Shown piece after piece: positions 1 through 5,152 of a stretch of DNA of 5,152 bases. Under the pieces are notes generated by a model. It was given only the letters and a program-made list of their open reading frames with translations, was not told the origin of the DNA and did no database searches. Position 1 is the stretch's first letter, and each line of letters starts with the position of its first letter. Where the stretch lies: the NCBI RefSeq assembly GCF_034470605.1, contig NZ_JARGYT010000083.1, positions 1-5,152 of the forward strand, in the 5' to 3' direction. Made by a program: the position numbers and the translations under genes. This DNA is from Cyrtobacter comes. Lineage in GTDB: Bacteria; Pseudomonadota; Alphaproteobacteria; Rickettsiales; Midichloriaceae.

Positions 1-31
1 GGAAACAACCTTTTATCCATCTAAATACCAT
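1..31 (-). CDS. 5' end of an unidentified gene, truncated by the left window edge
   Basis: On the minus strand an ATG at 31-29 is preceded by GGAGG (plus-strand positions 40-44) with an 8-base spacer, one of the best ribosome binding sites in the window. The readable start is MVFRWIKGCF, then the sequence ends. Ten residues are too few to assign a family; a Trp/Arg/Lys-containing start gives no function. It lies on the same strand as the tauE operon and about 214 bases downstream of its last stop, so it may be co-transcribed or have its own promoter in 45-245. A plus-strand reading frame is open across the same bases (2-196), but it has no visible start and no recognisable domain, so the minus-strand gene is preferred. 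The start signal is seen; that it is a real gene is inferred. Confidence 0.5.
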   Translation of the reverse strand, partial: MVFRWIKGCF

Positions 32-245
32 ATTTATCGCCTCCAATATAATATTGCATCTTTTCCATTATTTGGCAAAACCTTTGTTAACAGTGCCTAC
101 ATAAACAGTAACTTTTTTAAACTTAACCCAATGATAACTAACATATTTTTAAAATTAATCATGTGCCATTTTTATGACGCTTTAGCTATACAATGATTTG
201 TTTAGTAAAAAATAAGCAATTCATCAATCTTTTTAGTGGCTGAAA
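32..245. other. Intergenic stretch between the coiled-coil gene and the left-edge gene
   Basis: No convincing gene or RNA is seen. Downstream of the operon stop (minus direction) there is a run of six T near 206-211, but no stable GC-rich stem precedes it, so I do not call an intrinsic terminator. A 12-base word at 170-181 recurs inverted at 4902-4913 in the other non-coding region (see findings). A plus-strand frame is open from base 2 to a TGA at 194-196 but shows no recognisable protein. Confidence 0.6.
40..44 (-). promoter_or_regulatory. Strong Shine-Dalgarno site (GGAGG) for the left-edge gene
   Basis: The minus strand reads GGAGG, then 8 bases, then ATG at 31-29. Spacing and sequence are near ideal, and this site is the main evidence that a gene starts at 31. 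Confidence 0.55.
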
Positions 246-674
246 TTATGAATCTTTCAGAGCGGTGCTTGAGAATAATGTTATATAAAACTCATCAAAG
301 CTTTTCATTTCTTCTATTTTTTCTTTATTTATTTTAATTAACTGAATTTTTTTTATTAAAAATTCGTACCTTTTATATTGTGCAAAGCACTCTTTTAGCT
401 CATTTCGCTTTTCTAATATTTTACCTTCTAGTGTCGCTATATTAATTTGTAAAAGCTTTACTTTTTCTTCCATATGCTGAAAAAAATTACCAAAAATAAA
501 ACTATTGCTGTGTGATATCATTAATTTCTCCTCCTTTGCTATATCTTCTTTCAGTAAACTCTTTTCTAGCTGCGCTTGCTTTAACTCTTCTATAATTTTA
601 TTTAAATCAAGTACCTTAATATCCAATTCATTTTTTTGTGTCTTTAAAAGCTTTAATAGTGTTTTTTCTCTCAT
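246..674 (-). CDS. Small coiled-coil protein, FliJ-like (tentative)
   Basis: A 142-residue, highly charged protein without signal peptide or membrane segment, so presumably cytoplasmic. Residues about 1-50 and 66-125 are rich in Lys, Glu, Leu and Ile with heptad-like spacing, separated by a break (SHSNSFIFGNFF, about 54-65): two long helices that could fold back as an antiparallel hairpin. Length, the break, the FAQYKRYE segment (about 97-104) and the late FDEFYITLF (about 126-134) resemble the pattern of FliJ, the flagellar export coiled coil that works with the FliI ATPase, including its usual C-terminal DE pair. This is pattern memory, not a search result. Its ATG overlaps the stop of the upstream Alph_Pro_TM gene by 4 bases (ATGA, 671-674), with purine-rich GAAGAGAAG directly before it. 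No other flagellar gene is in the window. An unrelated structural coiled coil remains possible. The gene is probable; the FliJ assignment is a hypothesis. Confidence 0.7.
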   Translation of the reverse strand: MREKTLLKLLKTQKNELDIKVLDLNKIIEELKQAQLEKSLLKEDIAKEEKLMISHSNSFIFGNFFQHMEEKVKLLQINIATLEGKILEKRNELKECFAQYKRYEFLIKKIQLIKINKEKIEEMKSFDEFYITLFSSTALKDS

Positions 675-1357
675 CTTCTCTTCATTAGCTTATTAGCAAA
701 GAACGAAGTAAGAATTGCTGCCACTATTACAAATACGGTATATAATATGTTATACTCTCTAGAGATAATGTAGAGCTTTTCCAATAAGCTATCCCTCTGT
801 ATTACGAATTCTTTTTGACAAACATAGATCATTTTATCATTAACAATCTCATATAATATTATTCTATACAGGCCAAGTGGAGCATTTTTTGGTATGATCA
901 TACTTGGATTTTGTCGATCTAACTTAATTAAAGAAAATAATTTTTCTTTCTCATGATGTTGTTGAAAAAATTTTAAAAAAGCATCATTAAAGTTTGTTTG
1001 CGCTGCTTTTTTAGCTATTTCGTATATAGCTTCATTATATAGATTTTTTGCCATAAGCTCATTAGAGCTATACCCTATAGAATACATACCAAGTACGTTT
1101 TGCATCTCAAAACGCTCTGAGTCTAACCATACACCTAAATTCACCTTCTTTTTTGTTACTTTATAATTTCTCGCAGGCCCCTTAAGCTCTATAATAAAAT
1201 CTTTTATATTATTATCATTAAGAAATATATGAATTTTACTTCCAAGAAAATTTAGATTTTTTTCTATGCTATTATCTGAGAATTCCATGCATGCAAAAGA
1301 CGCAATAGCGCCAATATTCAGTAAAACGATAGTTAATATGTGTGTAACTACCTTCAT
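671..1357 (-). CDS. Alph_Pro_TM (TIGR02186-type) membrane-anchored envelope protein
   Basis: A 228-residue protein. Residues 1-22 form a signal peptide (hydrophobic ILTIVLLNIGAIASFA, with no proper lipobox before Cys23). A mainly beta-looking extracytoplasmic region follows, with KGPARNYKVTKKKVNLGVW at about 59-77 and ERFEMQNVLGMYSIGYSS at about 81-98. These match the family pattern: a GP-x-R segment, basic residues, G-[IV]-W, then an RFE segment leading to a hydrophobic Y-containing strand. IPKNAPLGLYRIILYE (155-170) matches the family's 'P-x-G-x-Y-R-v' strand. A single membrane helix at about 204-221 is followed by KLMKRR, giving an anchor with a short cytoplasmic tail. Family function is unknown; family members are typically encoded beside TauE/SafE transporters, as here. 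The start is supported by the 4-base ATGA overlap with the upstream stop (1354-1357). Inferred role: periplasmic or envelope partner of the neighbouring exporter. Length and both ends fit the family. Confidence 0.85.
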   Translation of the reverse strand: MKVVTHILTIVLLNIGAIASFACMEFSDNSIEKNLNFLGSKIHIFLNDNNIKDFIIELKGPARNYKVTKKKVNLGVWLDSERFEMQNVLGMYSIGYSSNELMAKNLYNEAIYEIAKKAAQTNFNDAFLKFFQQHHEKEKLFSLIKLDRQNPSMIIPKNAPLGLYRIILYEIVNDKMIYVCQKEFVIQRDSLLEKLYIISREYNILYTVFVIVAAILTSFFANKLMKRR

Positions 1358-2280
1358 AATATCAGCTTCATAGTGTATAAATTCTCAGGCTTGCCAAATA
1401 GCTCTATTCCAAGCCTTATAGATAAGATCATCATAATAACAGTTACCACAACTTTGAAACTTTCATTATTCATTTTAACACTGATCCTCGAACCTATTTG
1501 AGAGCCAATAACAGCTCCAATTATTACAGCAAATGATAAAAATAAATCTGGACTATTAGAATGCATAGAATGCAAAAAGCATCCAGCTATTGATAGCATC
1601 ATTGTCTGAAAATGTATTAGCGTCAGCGCATGCGATGGCTGCATACAAATTATATATAAAAATACTGGCATTAATAATACACTTCCACCTACACCAAGTG
1701 TTGATATTGCAATACCATTAATTACCCCCATACCTAACGGTAATAACATACTTATATCATCTTTAAGGCTAATTACTCTCAATTTGAAAAATCCTACCCT
1801 ACTAACCCAACGCGCCATGACTCTAGGTTTTGCAATAAGCTTATAATATCTATGGTATACCATAACTGTCGTTTCAAATAGCGAAAACACGCTTATGAAT
1901 ATCAATAAACATAAAAGCCCTATAGAAACATAATTATCTGCTATGTTAACTTCATTCATGTAATATAATAATCTTGTACCAAATAATGAGCTGACAACAC
2001 CACCAAATAACATAATGATTGCAAATTTATAATCCACCTTACCTTTACCAAGGCGAAACATAAGCGCTGATGATGAGGAGGCTATAAGCTGAGTTGCAGA
2101 AGTAGACATTGCAACTGTAATTGGTATACCTATTGAAATCAATATAGGTATAGAAACCATACCACCACCTATTCCACAGATACCTGAAACAAAACCAGCA
2201 AAGAGTCCTATCAAAATCAATACAACTGGATCACTAGTTAAATCTGCAACCGGCATATAAAGGTTATATGCACTGCCCAT
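1354..2280 (-). CDS. TauE/SafE-family (TSUP) anion exporter
   Basis: A 308-residue multi-pass inner-membrane protein of the sulfite exporter TauE/SafE family, which moves sulfite, sulfonates or other small anions; the substrate cannot be read here. It has the two-fold family layout: a first half with GICGIGGG (33-40) and Pro45, then ATQLIASS (62-69), and a second half with LGVGGSVLLMP (195-205). Hydrophobic helices lie at about 16-36, 41-60, 85-105, 117-138, 178-213, 218-235, 246-268 and 276-292, with a basic cytoplasmic loop at about 141-172. The ATG at 2280 is chosen because MGSAYNLYMPVADL resembles the short N-terminus usual in alphaproteobacterial members ('YLPIAE'-like), and a -10 box sits just upstream at 2305-2310. 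A longer frame from 2364 adds 28 polar, atypical residues and would run into radA. The second motif has GVGGS where GVGGG is usual. First gene of an overlapping three-gene operon. Confidence 0.88.
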   Translation of the reverse strand: MGSAYNLYMPVADLTSDPVVLILIGLFAGFVSGICGIGGGMVSIPILISIGIPITVAMSTSATQLIASSSSALMFRLGKGKVDYKFAIIMLFGGVVSSLFGTRLLYYMNEVNIADNYVSIGLLCLLIFISVFSLFETTVMVYHRYYKLIAKPRVMARWVSRVGFFKLRVISLKDDISMLLPLGMGVINGIAISTLGVGGSVLLMPVFLYIICMQPSHALTLIHFQTMMLSIAGCFLHSMHSNSPDLFLSFAVIIGAVIGSQIGSRISVKMNNESFKVVVTVIMMILSIRLGIELFGKPENLYTMKLIL

Positions 2281-2304
2281 TTTTATTGTAAATTTCAAAA
2301 GCGT

Positions 2305-2310
2305 ATTATA
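2305..2310 (-). promoter_or_regulatory. Putative -10 box for the tauE operon
   Basis: The minus strand reads TATAAT here, 24 bases upstream of the preferred tauE ATG (2280), giving a short leader of roughly 15-20 bases. No good TTGACA-like -35 lies at 16-18 bases. In DNA this AT-rich a TATAAT can occur by chance, so support is positional only. Confidence 0.35.
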
Positions 2311-2335
2311 AAGATTTTTATAACACAATTTTGTA

Positions 2336-2341
2336 TATAAT
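2336..2341 (+). promoter_or_regulatory. Putative -10 box for radA-cvpA
   Basis: TATAAT lies 40 bases upstream of the GTG at 2382, predicting transcription from about 2348. It overlaps the upstream candidate starts (TTG 2331, ATG 2340), so if it is used those starts would not be in the mRNA, which favours GTG 2382. No convincing -35 is seen. Together with the minus-strand box at 2305-2310 it forms a compact divergent promoter region. Confidence 0.35.
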
Positions 2342-2381
2342 GTTAAGATACGTTCGTTCAGCATGTATTAACTTTCTATTT

Positions 2382-3701
2382 GTGCATAAATATATTTGCA
2401 TAGAATGTGGTGTCTATCATTCTAAATGGTCTGGTAAGTGCGCTTGTGGCGCCTGGAATAGCGTAATAGAGGAATCTAAAAAATGTATAAAATTATATAA
2501 CTTAGACCAGGAGGCACAAAAAGATGATCGTATCCCTTCTGGTATGAACGAGGTAGATAGGGTATTGGGTGGCGGCTTTGTAAAAGGATCTGTGGTACTA
2601 ATAGCCGGTGAGCCTGGTGTTGGTAAATCCACGCTTCTTATGCAGCTTGCGAGTTTACATAATGGATCATCTAATGTTCTTTATGCTTCTGCTGAAGAAT
2701 CTTTTGAACAATTAGCATTAAGGGCCAAGAGGGTTGGTGTAAATAACAATAGAATTAAAATAGGAATAGGGAGTCAAGTTGATGAAATTATTACATCATG
2801 CCGCTCAGCTAATGCAAGCATGATGATTGTTGATTCAATACAAACAGTTTTCTCTAAACAAGTTGAGTCATTTCCTGGCTCAGTTAACCAAATAAGGGGA
2901 GCGGCACTTGAATTTATCTCATATGCAAAAAGTAGCGGTGTTATTACCGTAATAGTTGGTCATGTAACAAAAGATGGCAATGTAGCTGGGCCAAAACTCC
3001 TTGAGCATATGGTAGATACCGTAATATATTTCGAAGGAGAGCTAAAAAATGATTTTAGGATATTAAGGTGTCTTAAAAATAGATTTGGTAGCACAAACGA
3101 AGTTGGAATATTTGAAATGAAAAGCAAAGGCCTTATTGAGGTAAAGAATCCGTCTTCAGTATTCTTTGATAATTCACATAAAAGGGCTAGTGGTTCGTGC
3201 ACATTTGTTGGCATTGAAGGTACAAGACCTATGCTAATGGAAATACAGGCATTGGTGGCAAAATCTTTTATGGCAATTCCAAGAAGATCTGTAGTAGGCT
3301 GGGATGTTCAGAGGCTTTCTATGATGCTTGCAATACTAAGTTCAAGAATAAATTTAGACCTATCAGGATATGAGGTATACTTAAATGTAGTAGGTGGTTT
3401 AAGGATTTACGAAAGTGCAGCCGACCTTGCTGTTATCATGGCATTAATTTCCGCCCATTCCGGGATAATTATACCATCAAAAGTTGCGGTATTTGGAGAA
3501 ATTGGCCTATCTGGCGAAGTAAGAAACGTTACAAAATTTGAAGAAAGGGTATCTGAGGCAGCTAATATAGGTATGATGAAAATTGTTACTCCAAGCTGTT
3601 GCAAAAAAGATATTAAATGGGATATAAACATTCATTCAGTTGAGCATGTTTGCGCTCTCGGAGGACTTTTTGCTAATATTTCAGAAAATGCCATCCCTTG
3701 A
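2382..3701 (+). CDS. radA: DNA repair protein RadA (Sms), branch-migration ATPase
   Basis: RadA is a RecA-like cytoplasmic ATPase/helicase that aids branch migration and processing of recombination intermediates. With a GTG start the protein is 439 residues, close to the usual 450-460. Domains in order: an N-terminal zinc finger with Cys6, Cys9, Cys20, Cys22; a RecA-like core with Walker A GEPGVGKST (76-84), AEES (104-107), Walker B MMIVDS (147-152), GHVTKDG (193-199) and the RadA signature KNRFG (232-236); and a Lon-protease-like C-terminal domain from about 254, with EGTRP (279-283), NVVGG (335-339), ESAADLA (344-350) and FGEIGLSGEVR (371-381). That last domain lacks a protease serine, as is normal for RadA. 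GTG 2382 gives MHKYICIEC, matching the short N-terminus of the family; TTG 2331 or ATG 2340 would add 14-17 atypical residues and run into the divergent gene. No Shine-Dalgarno site precedes it. The linker between finger and core is shorter than in E. coli, and the finger's second knuckle is C-x-C instead of C-x-x-C. Confidence 0.95.
   Translation: MHKYICIECGVYHSKWSGKCACGAWNSVIEESKKCIKLYNLDQEAQKDDRIPSGMNEVDRVLGGGFVKGSVVLIAGEPGVGKSTLLMQLASLHNGSSNVLYASAEESFEQLALRAKRVGVNNNRIKIGIGSQVDEIITSCRSANASMMIVDSIQTVFSKQVESFPGSVNQIRGAALEFISYAKSSGVITVIVGHVTKDGNVAGPKLLEHMVDTVIYFEGELKNDFRILRCLKNRFGSTNEVGIFEMKSKGLIEVKNPSSVFFDNSHKRASGSCTFVGIEGTRPMLMEIQALVAKSFMAIPRRSVVGWDVQRLSMMLAILSSRINLDLSGYEVYLNVVGGLRIYESAADLAVIMALISAHSGIIIPSKVAVFGEIGLSGEVRNVTKFEERVSEAANIGMMKIVTPSCCKKDIKWDINIHSVEHVCALGGLFANISENAIP
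3660..3665 (+). promoter_or_regulatory. GGAGGA Shine-Dalgarno-like site inside the end of radA
   Basis: GGAGGA lies 4 bases before an in-frame TTG (3670) of the cvpA frame and 22 bases before the ATG at 3688. It is too far to serve the ATG in the normal way but well placed for the TTG, which would add six residues (MLIFQK) to CvpA. It also encodes Gly-Gly of RadA, so it may be coincidental. It bears on which cvpA start is used. Confidence 0.35.
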
Positions 3702-4515
3702 TATAGGTTCTAACCCATTAAACGGAGTTGATATAGCTCTTATCTCTTTTATAGTACTTTCAATAATCTTCGGTATTGTAAGGGGGTTCTGGGCCTCATT
3801 GCTAAGTACTACGGGTTGGATTTTCACATTAGTGATCACTTATATATTTGGTGCAGATATAAAACCTTCCTTGGATGTATATATAAAAAGTGAAGTCATA
3901 TCTCTTGCGGCCAGTTATTGTATAATTTTTACATTGGCCCTTATGGGGTTTGCAATAGTAAATAGTATAATTCTAACTATATTGGCCCCTATTAGAGGTG
4001 GTATTTTCGATAAAACCTTCGGGATTGTTTTTGGGGTAGCAAGGGGTTTTCTTTTTGTACTTGTATCATTTTCGCTATTAGACACAATGCTTTGTGTATT
4101 GAGTGGTAATAAGGATAATGTAGATCTTTATACACCGGAATTGATAAGAGAGGCAAAATTTTACCCACTCATTAGAAATGCCATTAATAGTGATATATTG
4201 CCATCTATTGTTATAATAGATCTACAAAATACTGTAGATACTATAAGCGGAACTACTACTGATGATAGATTTATCTCATCAATAACAAAAAAGCTTTCTG
4301 CTGTTTTTACAAAAAATGAAAAAGAGTTTATAACAGAGAGGGTTAATAGCAAAGCTGATATTTCCACATCTTTACAAGATTTGGAAAAGATAAGAGTTAT
4401 TGAATTATTGAAAGAATATAGAAAAAAGCTCGCTGATCATAGGGCTCCGGATGATATCATTTCTAGCTCTGATATGGAAAGGATTGAGGAAATTATTAAG
4501 AAGTATAGGGAATAA
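3688..4515 (+). CDS. cvpA: CvpA-family inner-membrane protein with a long C-terminal extension
   Basis: CvpA proteins are small four-helix inner-membrane proteins, named for colicin V production in E. coli and linked to envelope stress tolerance; the molecular role is not settled. From ATG 3688 the protein has 275 residues. NGVDIALISFIVLSIIFGIVRGF (12-34) is the typical first helix ending in RGF; further helices lie at about 41-57, 70-98 and 112-134. FDKTFGIVFGVARGF (107-121) is the family's 'D-x-x-G-x-x-x-G-x-x-RG' signature. YPLI (159-162) is where ordinary members end their core. About 100 further charged residues (172-275) follow, helical in character and ending in IEEIIKKYRE; typical members are only about 160-180 long. 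The start overlaps radA by 14 bases, indicating one transcript and probable translational coupling. ATG 3688 has no Shine-Dalgarno site; TTG 3670 (after GGAGGA) or TTG 3640 are alternatives. purF, often next to cvpA, is not found downstream. Confidence 0.87.
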   Translation: MPSLDIGSNPLNGVDIALISFIVLSIIFGIVRGFWASLLSTTGWIFTLVITYIFGADIKPSLDVYIKSEVISLAASYCIIFTLALMGFAIVNSIILTILAPIRGGIFDKTFGIVFGVARGFLFVLVSFSLLDTMLCVLSGNKDNVDLYTPELIREAKFYPLIRNAINSDILPSIVIIDLQNTVDTISGTTTDDRFISSITKKLSAVFTKNEKEFITERVNSKADISTSLQDLEKIRVIELLKEYRKKLADHRAPDDIISSSDMERIEEIIKKYRE

Positions 4516-4627
4516 GCAATTATAGCTAACATTTAATCATTTTGTTCTATCAGGTAACGTTTGATACTCATTCATTTTGAGTAGTTCACTAACTGTAACA
4601 AAAATAATAGAGACCAGTTATATATAG

Positions 4628-4698
4628 AGCCCTGTATAGCTGTTTTATTTGAGGTGGTATACTTAAACTTATTGTATTACGGCTTATTAGCTATGCTA
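4628..4698 (+). repeat. Imperfect direct repeat, copy 1
   Basis: This copy shares TTTTATTTGAGGT (4643-4655) and TATTAGCTATGCTA (4685-4698) with copy 2, in the same order, with diverged sequence and a net 4-base length difference between them. Similarity extends upstream through an AG-[CT]-CCTG word (4628-4634 against 4832-4838). The right end holds an inverted repeat, ATTAGC-TAT-GCTAAT (4686-4700). The two exact words, collinear within about 640 bases, are unlikely to be chance. Confidence 0.7.
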
Positions 4699-4831
4699 AT
4701 TTAACTTAAATAACTATAACTAAAGAAAAGCCACTCATCTACGCTGAAAAATGAATACATTAGAAATTAGGTTCAAAGGATCATAATACATTTTATAAAT
4801 TTGCTAATATAATTGGTTTGGAGCAAAAGAT

Positions 4832-4900
4832 AGTCCTGAATCTAGATATTTTATTTGAGGTAGTAGATAGATCATATATTACAATCTATTAGCTATGCTA
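4832..4900 (+). repeat. Imperfect direct repeat, copy 2
   Basis: The partner of copy 1, offset by 202-206 bases. Exact shared words are at 4849-4861 and 4887-4900. The inverted-repeat core here is TAGC-TAT-GCTA and runs into a perfect palindrome, GCTATAGC (4897-4904). No open frame spans both copies, so the duplication is either of non-coding DNA or of a gene now decayed. Confidence 0.7.
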
Positions 4901-5152
4901 TAGCGTCATAAAATAGTACTAACCTTGTAAATACTTTAATTATAACTGAGTTAAGTTCAATAAAATTACTTTTTATGCAATAATTTTATACTAGAAAATT
5001 TTTTTATCAAAGAGCTAAAACCCGATCAAGTTGTAAGTCGTTATTATGGATAATATAGCCTAGGCAAAAGAGGTTGATATAATAAGATGATAATATCATT
5101 GGTTAGTTATAATATTTTCGAATGGGAAGAGCGTATTCTCTTAGAGAAGAGG

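Larger units (their letters stand above)
4516..5152. other. Long AT-rich non-coding region with repeats, no supported gene
   Basis: All frames are broken by frequent stops; the longest stop-free stretches here are about 40 codons, with no start signal or recognisable motif. A weak hairpin (TACTCA 4565-4570, TGAGTA 4578-4583, 7-base loop) lies 50 bases after the cvpA stop, with no T run, so it is not a credible intrinsic terminator. An AT-only 8-base stem (TAAAATTA 4961-4968, TAATTTTA 4981-4988) is followed ten bases later by seven T (4999-5005); it is likewise too weak to call. The region contains the direct repeat listed separately. It looks like decayed DNA of the kind common in reducing intracellular genomes, which is an inference. 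Short open frames begin at the far right edge (ATG 5087, ATG 5122) but cannot be told apart. Confidence 0.7.

Noticed and set aside
2..196. Plus-strand reading frame of 64 codons open from the left edge to a TGA
   Set aside because: It has no visible start and no recognisable motif, its composition is rich in Asn, Phe, Ile and Tyr as expected of translated AT-rich DNA, and it is antisense to a gene start with a strong ribosome binding site. A stop-free run this long is uncommon by chance but not decisive.
505..696. 63-residue plus-strand frame
   Set aside because: Antisense shadow of the coiled-coil gene; its Ser/Phe-rich composition mirrors the Lys/Glu codons on the other strand.
2417..3631. 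Three minus-strand frames of 71-84 codons inside radA
   Set aside because: Shadows of radA, which has clear family motifs throughout; they show no domain and no ribosome binding sites.
4161..4367. 68-residue minus-strand frame inside cvpA
   Set aside because: Shadow of the cvpA extension, without recognisable features.
4565..4583. Hairpin as a terminator for radA-cvpA
   Set aside because: Six-base AT-rich stem with a 7-base loop and no following T run; too weak for an intrinsic terminator.
4751..4786. ATG-initiated mini-frame of 11 codons in the non-coding region
   Set aside because: Too short, no ribosome binding site, and such frames are expected by chance.
4961..5005. AT-only 8-base inverted repeat followed by a T run
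   Set aside because: The stem has no G-C pairs, the loop is 12 bases and the T run starts 10 bases later, so it does not meet the normal terminator form.
5087..5099. Palindrome ATGATA-A-TATCAT as an operator
   Set aside because: A 6-base AT-rich inverted repeat is common by chance in this sequence and no regulator or defined promoter supports it.

Overview
The window is AT-rich, gene-sparse DNA from a bacterium that looks alphaproteobacterial, most likely an intracellular Rickettsiales-type lineage. This is inferred from three things: a TauE/SafE transporter paired with an 'Alph_Pro_TM' (TIGR02186-type) membrane protein, a pairing I know from Alphaproteobacteria; an overlapping radA-cvpA pair; and a long AT-rich non-coding stretch as seen in reducing genomes. 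No gene here fixes the genus.

Layout: the extreme left edge (1-31, minus strand) holds the first ten codons of a gene with a strong Shine-Dalgarno site; it runs out of the window. A gap of about 214 bases follows. Positions 246-2280 are a minus-strand operon transcribed right to left: a TauE/SafE-family exporter, an Alph_Pro_TM protein with a signal peptide and a C-terminal membrane anchor, and a small coiled-coil protein that resembles FliJ. Both junctions are ATGA 4-base stop/start overlaps, so translation is probably coupled. A short divergent promoter region (about 2281-2381) separates this operon from a plus-strand pair: radA (DNA repair ATPase, start most likely GTG at 2382) and a CvpA-family membrane protein whose start overlaps the end of radA. 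From 4516 to 5152 there is no supported gene. This stretch carries an imperfect direct repeat of about 70 bases in two copies and several AT-rich inverted repeats, and looks like decayed DNA. A gene may begin at the far right edge.

How the genes relate: radA and cvpA are a housekeeping pair, for homologous recombination/branch migration and for an inner-membrane protein of uncertain role. The minus-strand trio looks like one unit, probably a membrane anion exporter plus an envelope partner; why a FliJ-like coiled coil is coupled to it is unknown. I see no clear phage, CRISPR, toxin-antitoxin or defence system and no complete mobile element. The most notable points are the coupled trio, a RadA zinc finger one residue shorter than usual, a long C-terminal extension on CvpA, and the repeats in the 3' non-coding region.
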